Shown: positions 47,201 to 60,162, numbered from the stretch's first letter. The stretch is DNA of 64,000 bases from Yamagishiella unicocca (GCA_003116995.1 BDSL01000049.1:62001-126000), one strand, 5' to 3'. Numbers and translations: made by a program. Notes: generated from the sequence alone by a model not told the origin.

Positions 47201-50200
47201 AGGGGACCTGGTCTGCTGCTGGGCCCTTACCTCATCCTCCTGGGCTTCTACCCTGCCTCCTTTTCCTGGCACCGCCTGCCTCCTCCGTGTGTTGTCGCCC
47301 GCACCCACGCTGCCACGTACCGTATCATGTCCTTCAACTACCGTAACCGCCACCGCCTGAGAAGTATGATCCACGTGCTGGTTCTAATCCGCAAGCCTTC
47401 CTTCGCAGGTGTGCCTAGACGGAGGCGCGCGAGACGACCTGGTCGTCCCCGCTGCCAACCCACGCCTCGCCCGCAGCTTCCAGCCCGCTGACGTGGCCAA
47501 CCTCCTCGCCATCCTGGCCAACACGGCGCTCGCGCTGGAGCTGAGGCGCTCGGCAGCGGAGCAGATGCTGGCGCTGGCAGGGGAGGAGAGGCTGCGTGAC
47601 GTGCTGGTGGAGGAGGTGCGCGCTCGGACGCCGGCTGGGTTGCTGGTGGCCAGGGCTAAGGGCTGTCGGGGGCAAAGTCAGGGAGCCGGCTGCCGTTGGA
47701 AACTCTTCGCCAGGGGCCGGCTGGTGCGAAGACTCTTCGACAGGAGATCGGCTGTTGCTCTGTGCGCTACGCCCCGTTGCACCTGCGTGGCGCTGCTGCC
47801 TGGAGCTGCACTCGCTGCTCCTACTTTTCGACGTGACGACCTCCTCGTTCTCGCCCTCCTATCGCGCCTCAGGCCAGCCTACGTGTCATTGCCTGCGTGG
47901 CCGCCGTGAGAGACCCCTCCACGGGCTTGGCTCTGTGTGCAAGCCAGGCGGGCTCGCTGGCGGCGCAGGGCCTGGCGCCGCCCACACCCGACCTGCTGTC
48001 TACCCTTGACGTGCAGCTGCCCATCGCTGCCGTGAACCTGCTCTTCGTGCTCGCCGCCCACAGCCCCTGGGTGCGTGAGTGGCTGGTTTCGGAGACGGCG
48101 CCGCCGCAACGACCCACGCCTAGCTGGGCGTCCGACGCTGCAGGAACAACCTCATCAGCCGCCGTCGAAGCCGCCGCTGGCCTTGGCGATGGTGGGCTGG
48201 AAATGCTAGTCAACGGCGTTTTGCCTCTGGTGTTTCATAGCATGGTCACGGTACGGCGCGCTGTGGCGCGCCTCATGGCGGCGCTTTGCTTTGGGAGTGA
48301 GGCGGACCGATGGTCTGGCTGGACGGGCCTTGCGAAAGCTGCGGCGAGGTCTCAGACGCCGGGGGCGCCCCATGAGAGGAAAGATAACACAGCTGCTGGT
48401 TTTGGAGCAAGGCCAGTTGGCACCGCCGGCACGGGCAGCGCTGGCGACGTGCTGCTACTGCCTCAGCCGTTCCAGCGCTGCTACTGCTTCCCCTGTCGGG
48501 TCACATGGGTGGGCCTCCCACCGGTCTGCAGTCCAGGGAGGGAGCAAAGCGCGCTGGAGGGCAAGCCACGGCTGCAAGGTACGCGGGTCAACAGGGCTGG
48601 CCCTGTAAGCGAGCGAGAACGTGAGGGGCCTGGTGCGCTCCAACAAGACACACGTTTCTGCCACCAGCCGCAGTTGCACCACCGCCGCGGAATCGTACGA
48701 AGCAGTTCAACGCTATTGACCCATATCGCTACACCTCAATCTTTGACGCAGACCTGGTTTCGGAGCAACGGCAGCTTGTGGTGCTGCTCATCCAAGAGCG
48801 GCAGGCGCTAAGGGTGGCCGGGGGGGACCCGGCCCGCCTGCTGGCCCTCATGAACGAGCGTCCGGGTGAGTGAGAGAGTGAGAGCACGGCTACGGAACAC
48901 GTCTTTACGAAGGCGCTACCGACACATTGTGATCCAAGCTTGCGACGGGAAGACTGGTATGGGAAAGCCACGACGAGCCGCTTTGGCCATGTGTAAGGCG
49001 TACCTGCGGCCACCGTCGCCCGGACAGTCGTCTCATCGTTACCTCGTGGGATCCCACTCGGCGCCTCTCCCTCCCCCTGCGGCCGCACGCTCCACACCGC
49101 TTGTCTCCTAGTCCATCAAATTTTTCGCGTCATACTTCCCCAACACACGTATTTCTACGCTTCGCCCTGTGTCCGCAGACTGCCTGGGTGGCCTCACGCC
49201 CCCTGCGTTTCACACGATCGCTGCTAGCATCCGGGCCGTGGCGCCCGCGGGGTTGGTCGCCCGCTGCCTGGCCGCGGTGCGAGCAGCCACCTCCCACGCC
49301 GAGTGCACCGCGGCCCTGCACGGCCTGCAGCTGGTGTGCAGCACCCGCCAGGGGGTGGCGGTGCTGGCGGCAGCCGACTGGCAGGTGCGCCGTCCTGTCC
49401 CAAGGAGGCGTTGACCACCCTGCGTACTTCACGCATCGCAGCCAAATGACGAAGCGCCCTGCGGATTCGTTGCTGGGGCTTGCGTCCTTCGCACACCTAT
49501 CAGCGCTCCTATGCCAGGGGTTTGCGCATCGGATCAAACGCGCGCTGAGTGCGGCTTGCCCCAGCTATGAGTGATGCCTTGGATTGCGGTAAAGGTTGGG
49601 CTCCAAATGACGACATGGCCGGGGGTCTCGGGTTCCAAATGACGACTTGGGTGTTTCACCGCCACCGACCGCAGGTGCATTTCGAGAACCTGCTGGCAGC
49701 GAGCCCCGTCAGCCCGGAGGACCGCGCCCTGTGGGTTGAGCTGCTGGGGCCCATGCGGCGAGCACTGGCCTCAGGGGCCTTAAACCAGGTGCGCCTTGAA
49801 CCATCGCATCCGCTGCCGCCCACCCGCTGGATCAACCCACCACGCTCCAATACGCTTACGGCACGTCCTCTATGGTTTACCGTAGCCTGCAAAAGCCTGT
49901 CTACACCTTTTTCCCCTTGAACCCTTACCTCCAACCCTAGCCTCCAACACTGGCCTCGAAACACCTACCTACCTACCCCTGCGCGCGCAGGCCCAGCTGC
50001 TGCAGCTGGCACTGCACCTGCAGCACAGCGCCCACGAGATGCTCTCGGCGCCGGACGCGGCGGCCGACCCCCCCGCCCTCCCTGTAGCGCTGGCGGGGAG
50101 CTCCACGCTCCCCGGCCACCACGACCAGCACGCTCACCTCGTGTGTACGCAGGCCGTTATGGCCACGATTGTGGACCTGATCAGGTGGGCCCAGTCGGCC

Positions 50201-53200
50201 GGCCGGCCCCTCACTTCTCCCTCTGTGTCGCCCCACGGGGCTCCTCCCAAGCCCCTCACGCCAACCTTGCGTAACGACCACCGCTGTGGGACCCGCCCTG
50301 GAGGGATCCCGCACGATGGCGGCAACTCGGCAAGCCAGGGAAACGCCGTGCTTGGTTTTGCGAGAAGTGTCCGTCAAACATTCTATATGATTGAGATCAC
50401 GGCACTGCGTATCGTGTCCTTTTTTATCCTTGTTGCTGTCCGGCTCATGATCCATAGTCCCCGGGACTCGCGGCTGATGGTCACAAAGGCGTCGCCTCGT
50501 ACCGCCGGTCGCCTCGTCACACCCGCGCCCGCTTCCCAGGTGCGCCCGGACGCGGCTGCCACAGCAGCAAGCCGCCCGCGTCCTGTCGGGGCTGGCACCC
50601 GCGCAGCTGCTACAGACGCTGGGGGTGGCCTACATTGGCAACGTCGCCGCTAACTACGGCTGTCGCGCGCTGGCGGTGCAGCTGCTGCTGGAGGCGACGG
50701 CTGTGCTGGCCGCAGCTCAAGAGGCCGGGGCGCTCGAGGTGAGCGACGGGCGGCAAACGTAGGGCAAGTAATAACCATTAAGGGCTATTCGACTTTGGTG
50801 TCTCTGCTACGTCCTATTGCAGCCTCGCATCTCACAGCGTGCTGACGAGCGCCATTCTTTCTTTCGGTCGGAGCTTGACGGTGCAGAGCTTGACGGTCAG
50901 AGCCTGACGGTGCCAACCTGCACACACGCCGCACGTACGCGCCGCAGGTGTCCTCGTCCGCCTCCTCCCTGGAGCCTGGTCTCCAAGAAGCCCTGCTGAC
51001 GTGCCTCAGCGCGTTGCTCAGCAACATCAGCGGGGGCTTCGCGGCGGGAGCTGCTGCCGCACCGCAGCTCACGGGCGTCGCCGGCGGCGCGGGCGGCGGG
51101 TTCCCAGTGACCAGCGCGGCCACGGCAATGGCGGCGGAGCGGTCGCGGGAGCGGCAGACCGGCGGCTTCGCGGGCAAGGGCGCCGTGCGGCTGGCGGTGC
51201 AATGCCTGCTTAACCTCACCACCCTGCTGCCGCAGCCGGAATGGACATCGGTTTGGCAGCAGGCAAGTTCCGTACCTACCTCTTGGCACATGCCTTCGGC
51301 TGCTCCAGGGAGTCTTTCTGGGACATGGTTGGTGCCTAGTCGAAGAAAGGGAGGACGATGGGAAACGGACATTGAAAGCTTGGCCAAGGCCCCGACTTGC
51401 TGCTGCAATATTGCCTCATTCGGCACGTTTACGACCAGCGCCGCAACCCGGAGAACGCCCGACCTGCCCGCCCCTTACCGCCGGCATCACCCCCCATGCC
51501 GAAATGCAGCTGAGCGGCAGCTTCTGGGTGTCCCGCCTCCTGCGCGACCGCGACTCGCTGCTGCGGGCGCTGGCGGCGGAGGTCCTGGCGCGGCTGCTGC
51601 AGCCAGGTGCCGACAGTACACACGCCATGGTGTCGCAGGTGGGTTCGCTCCGTTCGCTCCGTTGACGCATGTCGTTGAGGTGCAAAACGGCACGACATAC
51701 GCCCCACCTGGACGCCTCTCACAGGCCGTGCTGCCTTGACGTGCTTCTGTCTAGAGACGCCGCTTCTGGCTACTAGGCCATTCCCAATTCCTCCTCCACG
51801 GTTTCCAAGCCATCGGCTTACCAAGGTACAGGTGAACGCCGCGTTTCAAGGCTTCCTGCCCCTCCTCCTGCGTCCACACGATGCACGCTGCAGGGCTGGC
51901 CCGATGCCGTGAAGATGATGGCCAAGGCCGCCAGCGACCGAGGCAACTGCTACGCGCTACGCACTGCGGCGCTCCGCGTGCTGTGCTGCTGCATGGCGCA
52001 GGAGACCGTGCACGCCGGCGGTCCGGTAGGCCGGGTGCGGTGCGGTGCGGCGCGGTGCTTTACCGGACCATACGGGGCGGGTCCCCCGCCAGCCCATACT
52101 GATGGCCGCACCTCCCTCCCTGCCGCCCACGCACCTCCCTCCCTGCCGCCCACGCACCTCCCTCCCTGCCACCCACGCACCTCCTCCCTGTCGCCCCTCA
52201 CAAACCTCCCTGCCGCCGCCGCACCTCGCACTCGGACCGCCTACTATACATACTGGGCGTCTCTCCTCACGAGCAGCCCTCCCGGTCCCCGGCTTCTGCT
52301 GCCACCCGCTGCAGACCGCCGGTGACGGCGACGACTCCGCGTCGGATGCCGCCTCTCTGCCCCGTCGCCAGCTCTTCTCCTCCCTCAAGTCGCTCCCTCC
52401 CGCCGCCTTCCTGCTCCAAAACGGAGCGTTGTGGTCCCAGCTGCCGCACATGCTACGCGAGCTCGACGCCCCAGCACCCTTTCTGGCCTCGGCGCTGTCG
52501 CTGCTGCTCCAGGGAATGCTCCTCGACGGCGACCGCACGGTTGGGCTGCTGAAGCAGCCCGGCCTCATGGACAGGCTGCTTCAGTTCCTGGACACCCGGA
52601 AGCTTGACCTGCCGGTGGGCCGCGACGGTGGGGCGGCGACGACAGCCCCAAAAGGCGCCCTGGTGGCCAGGAACAGCGATCGGGAGGCCGTGTTTGGGCT
52701 GCTGGGCTGGGAGCCAGGGGGGGGGGTGCCGCAGGGCGGCGGCGGCGCTGGAGCGGCTGCTGCGGCCGATGAGGATACGTCGGCGGGTGGTCATTCGGCG
52801 GCGGCGGCCGGGCAAGGCGCAGCCATCTGGGCGGACGTCACAGTCGCGATACAGCTGGAGTGGTGTGCGGGCCTGGACGCGAGTGTAAGGCCGCTGGAGG
52901 AGCTGGCGGCTGGTGAGCGGGCTCTCGGGGGCATAGGTCTAACAGGTGCAGGGCAGGCAGGAGGCCGAAGTGGGAAGACGCTGTGTATGGAGGAAAGTGA
53001 ATATTGCGGAAGCGACCGCCGCTTGCTCCTCACCTCGGCACATGCCGCACCGGCCCCACCGTCACTCAACCTCACTTGACCTTGGCCCCTGACCCTGAAG
53101 GTGCGCCCCTGGCCGACCCCACCCGGCTGCGCCAGCACCTCCACGCCCTCCGCTGCTGCTCGCTGGTGGCCCAGCTGCTCGCACACTCACAGCAAGACCC

Positions 53201-56200
53201 GCCGCTGCTGCAGCTGCTGGGGCACTCCACGGCCGACGTGGCGACGGCGCTGCTGGCGGGATTCGCGCGGCTGGCCGCCGGCGTGGCGGCGACGGACGCA
53301 GCGCGCGGCTCGCAGACGGGCGTGCAGGCGGCCCAGTGTGCGGTGCGGCTTGAGGCGGTGCGGCAGGCAGCCGCAGCCGCCAACGCGGCGCTGCAGCTGC
53401 TGGCCGAGGAGGAGGTGCAGCAGGTGGGAAAGATAGATAGATGCGGCCCGCGCGCTAAGGGTTTCGGGGCTCCGCGCCTTCGTATCCACCTGGTCCTGCA
53501 TGGGCGAATCACGTTGCGGTGGGCCCAGAGGACTCGGGCCTCCTGCAAGTCAGCTATCCAGCTGCTTACCCACGTGCCCTGCCCGCCGGGACACCGGGTG
53601 CAGGTCGTGGTCGCTCTGGACGCCTCGCTGTCGCGGACACCCGGGCTGTTGTTGACTCAGTGCGCGGGGGTGCTGCTGGCGGGCTGCAGTCCCCGCCCGC
53701 TGCGCATGGCGGTCGTGTGCCTGCTGGCGACGCTGCTGGCGCAACGCGAAACGGCCTCGCGGCTGCTGCACTTTGAGATGACGGGTGGGTCTCGGGCGCC
53801 TCGCCCGCGCCTCTGCGGCACGTTGGAGCGGTGCATGAGTGGATTCGGTTTCATCCGCGCGGGGCCAGCAAGGAATTGAACAGAAGGCATGGCAGTCCAG
53901 GTGCAGCCCCCATAGTCTGGTTGCCCGCTACTCCTCGCCTGCTGCTATCAATCCCAAGCACCTGCTGCCAGGTAATCACCGTTGCCGCATTCCGGTTGCG
54001 TGCCGTGCGCCACACGCCGCTTGCTCCCGCAGATAACGAGAACCTGGTGGGCAGCAGCGGCAGGGAGGTGGGCGCGGACCTGTGTGCGGCCCTCATCGAG
54101 CTCCTACCAGACGACGCCTTGGCAATCGCCAACAACAACTCAACCTCGGCTGGCCCCACGGACGACGCCGGCGCCGCTCGCGGCTCCCCCATGCCGCGGC
54201 ACCTGCACGTACGCGCCTCTGCCGTCAATCCGCGCGCTTCGCTGACCTCCATGCTGCCGCAGCACGGCCTCCACTTCCGGGGAACCGCCGCCGAAGCCGA
54301 GGCCGCCGCCGCTGCCGCCGGGTGCCCTTCGACGGGCGCCGCCATGGGCTCGAGCCCCGGACAGGACCTCAGGTCGGACAGCCTGTGCACCATCGTTGCG
54401 CTCCGAAACCTCCTGGCGTATAGCAGCGGCGCGAAGCTGGCGGCGCTGCGGGCCGGCTACCACCGCGTGCTGCTGCAGAGCTGCAGCAGGGCGGCCGCGC
54501 TGCTGGCGGCTGCGACGAAGCAGCAGCAGCCGGGTCCCGCCGGCAGCGACCGTGCGTTCTCGCCCAGCAACGCCAGAGCGTCGAGTGAGCGACGATTGGG
54601 GTGCCGTCTTGCGGGTTGCTTCCCCCTCCTGTGGTGTGGGGAGTGCTGTGGGGACAGAGCCGTGACAGTCAACTGGCAACACCCTAGCAGGAATGATGCA
54701 TGGGGAGATTGCCAAACAGCGTACGATGAACGATCAAGCCTATAGTTGTGTCTTTATGTGGCGCTTACCCTTGCTGTCGTTATTTCCGCCACCATCACCA
54801 CTCATGTGCGCAGGCGCGGGCACGCCCAAAAAGGGCGCCGCAGGGCGGGGCCCGCGGAAGGCAGCCCCCGCAGCCGGCAGCACCGGCCACACAACCGCCA
54901 CGACGGGCGCATCCAGGAGCCATCAGGCGGGTCTCCGCAAGCCCGCTTCTGCTCCTGCGGCTCGTTTCGCCCCTCCAGAACAACATGCGGAGATCACGGA
55001 GACGGAGCCGCTGGCGGGCGCTCATCACACGGGGCCTGACGACCCGCAGCCACAGGCGTCCACACCTGCCCGAGCCTCCGGGGGCCCCGGCCGCCCCGTG
55101 CCCGACCACCGGGCGGCGATGCGTCGAGCGACGGAGCAGAAGGTATAGGTGCAATGAGGAAGCGATCCGCCGCCAAGCTAGTAGGGAATTCGCGCGGGGA
55201 AGGGCGCAACAGGCACGGCGGGTGGTGGCACGGCCGCTGTGTCGCAGAGGCTGCCGAATGACCGGCCTGGTGGCGGTGCGAGTGATCGCAAGAGGAAAAC
55301 CAGATTACGAAGGAAAACTGTTCAGGACAGACGTTTCGTGATGCATGCGTGCGAGGGAGGGAAGGACGGCGTCTGGTAGCAGCGCTGCACTTGTCCCCTC
55401 GCCGCGGCGGCGTGGCCGGGGGCTCGTGCTGCCAGGACTCCCGGAGTGTCTGGGACAGACCTCACGCCGCGCCCACCACCACCGGCAGTGGTTCAGGAGC
55501 ACAGCCAGGAGGTATGCCGTGCTCGGCCCTTGACGCCATCCCCTGTGGCCCCGCAGATGGTGGCCAGCTTGTCGCTGCTGAAGCACCTGGCCTTCGGCAG
55601 TCCGCCCGCCCGGCAGCACCTTGTGCGCGACGGCGTCGTGGCGCTGCTGCGCGCGCTGTGGCCGCTGGCTGCCGCCGCCACATCGGGGCCGCTGTTCCAC
55701 GAGCTGCTCGGATGCGTCACCGACCTCCTGCCCGACTGCGCTGACGCGCGGTCGCGTGTGGCGCAGGAGGGCGGTGGCGGCGGGCCGGAAGCGGCGGGCG
55801 GCGCGGGGACGCTGCTCGGACACCTTTTGGCGTCGCTCTTCTGTGTGAGCCTATCTGAAACGGGAGAAAGTGTTACGCATGTGGTGGGAATGGCAACACG
55901 GCATCCGTATATAGCCCGGGTTGGTTGTTGGGGGGCATGTGGGACGGAGCTTCTGGAAGCCTCGTGCTGCCTGACTGGGGCGTTGCCGTGAAGTGTCCGA
56001 CACGCAAGGCCGCCTCCGCCTCATGACCGTAGCCGCTGACGGCCGCCCTGCTCGTCATTGCTGCCGCGGTCGCCAAATTTCCTCGTTCATGTGTCATGGT
56101 CGCACTTGCCGCTCGTGCGCCGCGCAGCCCCAGCGCCTCGAGGCCCCCACGTTCGCCCTGGAGGTCGGCGTCCTGCAGCACCTAGCGGCCGCCGAGGATG

Positions 56201-57678
56201 GGGCGCAGCTGCTGCTCAAGTCGCCGTTCCTCTGCATGTGCCAGAAGGCCCTGGAGGGCATGGCCAACGGCTCGGGCAGCCAGCGGCTGGGGCGCGACCT
56301 GCGGCGCCAGACGGCGCTGCTGCAGGTGTGCGGTTCGGTAGAGGGATGACGGGTAGGCTGCGCAGTCTCGAGCAGGCTGAGAGGCGGGTGGGCGAGTGTG
56401 GCAAACAGGGACGCTGCGGAACACGGAGGGAGGACGAGGGGATGGGAAGGCACGTCAGCACCGAGTGCTATTGCTCCGCCAACCTGATTTAATATGAGAG
56501 GCGGGTGGGCATTGCTCCGCCACACCCTGATTTAAAACATTTAATCTGCTATTGCTCCGCCACCCTGGCTTGATCTCCTATTGCTCCGCCAACCTGATTT
56601 GATCTCATCTCATTTCATCTGCCACACGGTCTGCCAGGTGCTGACCAGCATGGCGGCTTGGCCCGAAGGCCAGCGCGCCCTGCTGCGCTCCACCTCGGGG
56701 CCTGGGCTGCTGGAGCTCACCATGCGCCTTATAGCCGCCGACGCCGACGGCACCGCGCCCTCTGCGCCCAGCAGCCAGCTGCCCAACCCGCCGGAGCAGC
56801 AGCTGCAGCTGGCGCTGCGCAACGCGGCGCTGGCTCTGGTGCGCAACCTGTGCTTCGCTATTGAGGCCAAGGCGCACCTGCTTGCGCACCCCGCGGTGCT
56901 GCCGTCGCTGGTGGCGGCGGCGGAGGCCGTGGCTGAGAACCCGCAGGGGGCAGCGTACGCCGCGTCCGGGATGTGGTCGCTGGCGTATCACGGCGAGAAG
57001 GTCGGTGCCGTCACGCGGAGACGATGAAAAGAAAAGCAACCCACCAATCAGTGTCGCGCTTGTTCGGCTCGGCCTTACAGCCCGCCGCTAGCTATAGTAA
57101 GCCACGCCTGATTGTTCCGATGCACCCGGGATGTAACAGACTTGGGTATCAGCTGTGTGGTGGCATACCGTAGCCTCGTGCGTCACATGGCCCAACCCCT
57201 CCCGCCCTTCCCGACCATGCGCCCACTATCCTGTCCTTTTCGTATCACCGGTTTTCACGCCACTCCGGCCCTTCGCCCCCACTTGCAGGTCAAGGCGGCC
57301 CTGCGTCGTGTGCCCAGCGCGCCGCAGCGGCTGGTCGCTGCGCATGCGGCCAGCCGCTTCCAGGAAGCTCGCGCCAAGGCGCAGCACGAGGCGGCCGTGG
57401 CGGCTCAGCAGAAGCGCCGGGAGATGGGCGCCGTGACGCGCGGCGGACACAGTCACAGTCACGGCAGCGAGCCCATTGTCGCAGCGGCAGTAGCGGCACA
57501 GAAGCAGCAGCTAGAGTGGCTGCAGCAAGCCAGCGCGCAACTGTCGGGGCTTCTGGACGCCATGCAGGCGACGACGGCGGGCGGCGGCCATGGAGGCTTT
57601 GACCCCGCAGCAGCGAACGCGATGGCTCCCGATCGGTCGCAACAGCGCGACCAGGATGCACTGACGCTTGCTCGCTGA
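41280..57678 (+). CDS. RTTN: Rotatin homologue, centriole/basal-body protein (2,756 aa, 32 exons)
   Basis: Exons: 41280-41331, 41370-41548, 41999-42026, 42137-42348, 43030-43243, 43390-43512, 43566-43656, 43868-44057, 44300-44740, 44942-45088, 45334-46215, 46476-46581, 46854-47125, 47409-47615, 47873-48296, 48674-48865, 49179-49384, 49675-49788, 49991-50184, 50540-50738, 50948-51262, 51510-51638, 51894-52025, 52315-52912, 53101-53423, 53604-53784, 54033-54584, 54814-55142, 55557-55844, 56128-56325, 56638-57000, 57289-57678. The frame closes (8,271 nt). The second exon ('HPLAEVRRRTVQSLDFKL') matches the conserved rotatin N-terminal domain. The penultimate exon and the start of the last match the rotatin C-terminal armadillo repeat ('ALVRNLCFAIEAKAHLL', 'GMWSLAYHGEKV'). 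Between them is a long all-helical Leu/Ala-rich ARM/HEAT-like solenoid with low-complexity inserts. Rotatin (Drosophila Ana3) acts in centriole assembly; a basal-body role here is inferred. The acceptors at 43030, 43868 and 48674 have close in-frame alternatives. The intron at 51263 has a GC donor. An optional 15-nt in-phase exon may lie at 55497-55511. Confidence 0.78.
45168..45233. repeat. 16-bp tandem repeat in a rotatin intron
   Basis: Four copies of a 16-bp unit (acccaggagaaggggt) lie in the intron 45089-45333, keep the frame open in part and contain no coding signature. Confidence 0.85.
56462..56605. repeat. Irregular repeat with core ATTGCTCCGCCAACCTGATTT
   Basis: Four diverged copies of a module around attgctccgccaacctgatt, spaced by 35-45 bp, lie in the intron before the exon at 56638. 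The last copies form part of the polypyrimidine region before the acceptor. Confidence 0.8.
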
Positions 57679-60162
57679 CAAGCAAACGGGGTTGAGGTTG
57701 CTGGGTGGGGAGAGAGGGCACCGGCAATGCTCGAAGTGGACCACGTATCTTACACGGTACACCGCAGACGCTGCGAACAGCCTTTCTTTGCAACGACGCA
57801 TTGCTATCATGGGTTTCACGAGCAGGGCCGTCCTGGTGGATTGATAACTTGGACTACGGTTGTGACACCAATGACACCGTTGCCGTACCACTGCATTAAC
57901 ACGTGCTTCCTTGCAGTGGCGTCGGAAGCCCCGACGGGCGAGTTACCGGTGGGGCCCGCGCGTTAGGTGGGGCGAGGCAGCAGAGGCAGCAGCTCATCCG
58001 TCGCGTCCCAGGGTTACGACCCGACCACACCATTACGAAGTGGTGCACGGAACGTTAACCCACGTGGATCTGCAAGGCTGCTTTGCCTGACACGTTTAGC
58101 CAACTACTTGACCGGTTCAATTGACGGTCTCCTAACATAGCTCAGTTGTTGAAAGCTTTTTACCATTCATGTCTACACAATTGCTGAATGAGAAGTGGCC
58201 CTGGGTGCCATGGGCCTATGTCACTTGGGGCGGTGTCCGACTTCGGTCGGGTTATCTGCAGCAGTGAGGAAGGAGAACCCGGGAGTCACCTGGGGTAAGC
58301 CAACCCCTGTTTGGACTGCCATAGGGCACTCGCAACCCGGCCTAGGGGAGAGGAGGGGCGGGGTGATGCTGCGAATACCGGGGTATTGCTCACAGGTTCT
58401 AACATTATTCGCCTCGGCCTTCTGGACCTAAGCGACACTTCAGAATCCAACCACGCGTGCAGTGATCATCACTCGCGTAAATTTGGGGTTGCATGTACGG
58501 CACCTAGTCAGCAGCTCGCTTGAGTGTCGGGCGGCCCAGGCCGATGAGAACGCCGTGCAATATCATGAGTCGGTAAAACCGTCATTGTATGCGTTGCGCA
58601 CGGAACTCCCCGTGTAGACTGTGACTCGGAGCAGCTCGGAGGGTGGCCTGAACCCAAGCGCTGCAGCACCTCACAACACCATAGGGTGTGCGCTGGCCGC
58701 CGCAACAACTCGAACCGGACAAAGCATGGGCGGCATGGGCAGGATCGAAGAGGCGGCGGACTGTTGAGATTCTTAACACGGACTGACTAGCTGGCAGATC
58801 GCGACTCCACGCAACGGGCCGCGGTGTCCATGACGCAGGTCGGCAAGGGATCCAGGGGTGCGGACACGTTTAGTATCCAGGCGTAAGGAAGGATTAGCAA
58901 CGAGCAGGTTAGTCGAAGGCCCACGTGCCGTCGGACCAAGGCATGGCCGAGGGCAGCCTTGCGGTGCCCGCAAGGACCCGCGTGACGACGTCCAGATGCG
59001 GCACAGTGACCTGCATTGTATCTTCGACAGCATCTGCCCCCTCAGCCCGTTTCCCCTCTCCGTTAACTACGTCCGCCGATTGGAAGTTACTTAAGCCCTC
59101 AGGCCGCATAAGGCCGCATAATGAGAAACTAAACTCTGGCCGCTCCGCTAGGTACTCAAGCAGATAGCAAAAAAGATGGGACCGTAATTCTACTGTTTGC
59201 AAAACCTACAAGCGACTGCAACCTGAACCTTCAGGCGAAACATACACAGACATCCTCCAAATGACGCCATTGACGACCTTTTGAAAACAGCCTACTCACA
59301 AATCAAAGAATAGGAGAGGTATGCGCGAGTTGGGCCGCGACCAAGGCGGGACGACAATAAATTTCCTCGAAGTTTCGTCGACCAGCACCTGGTGTACAGA
59401 AGTGACATCCTACTGAAGGCACTAATCATAAGGGCATATGACGCGAAGCCCTCACGAATTGTTGCCGGCCTTGTGACTTCGTAACTGTCCTAACTGCTCC
59501 TCCGGCCCACCTCCCACCTACCTTCCGGGGCCTTGTATACGGCACTTCCCGTCAATAAAGCAGGGCTTGTCCCCATTGACATGTTATAGTCGTTGACGAA
59601 TTTCTACGCTGTGCCCTTGATATACAGGTAAGAAACTTCGGCCTGACGCGATTCGACTTTGCTGATTCGTCTTTGCCCATCTGCCGGAAACAATCGTGGT
59701 TTTCTATATCCAGGCAATTAAGCTCTTCGACGCTTGAAGCCTGACACCCTGCTTATCCGGCCAATCAGGTGTGTCCTCAGTCCGAGCCGGTCGCCAGTTG
59801 TCCTCTCACTGCCGGTAGTCACTATTAATGTAGCGTGCGTGCGTCGGTGGGTGTCCGCCAAGGAAGAGGTCATTTCTTCCGGATCGTAAGCCTTTGACGG
59901 TCATGCCGTTAGGATACTACTGACCCGGGCATCTCGCGCTTTGCTCCGAGTACGTCGCGAAGGTTGTCACAAAGCTGCGGCGGTGTCATCGTTCTGTTTT
60001 CTGTGTTAGGGCATTGTAGTCTGCGTCCTACTAGCTGGGACTGCACTGCGTGGACCCGCGAGCCTGACGAACATGCTTTGGAGTATTGTAGTTTATACAA
60101 CTTATACAAGATTGCTCTCCCTCTGCTGCAGGGTCTCTCTTTTAACCTACACGCGTATCAAG
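57679..60162. other. Repeat-bearing intergenic region after rotatin
   Basis: The region holds the rotatin 3' UTR, the first copy of the unclassified repeat (58372-58915) and, just before 60163, the likely promoter and 5' UTR of the small Gly/Met-rich gene (tttatacaacttatacaag near 60091, and a possible 5' UTR intron acceptor at 60131). No other coding region is supported; open frames here are short and match no family. Confidence 0.5.
58372..58915. repeat. Unclassified dispersed repeat, copy 1
   Basis: Diverged blocks shared with 61883-62205 in the same order and orientation: accggggtattgctcacagg with the following ttctaacattattcgcctcgg; gcacctcacaacaccata; the gactccacgcaacgggccgc region; and tgacgcaggtcggcaaggga with ggtgcggac. 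No coding capacity was recognised. It may be a non-autonomous transposon or a retroelement UTR. Confidence 0.65.

Noticed and set aside
55142..55557. Additional rotatin exon of 15 nt at 55497-55511
   Set aside because: Splice sites and phase permit it, but five residues give no homology support; noted as optional rather than included in the model.
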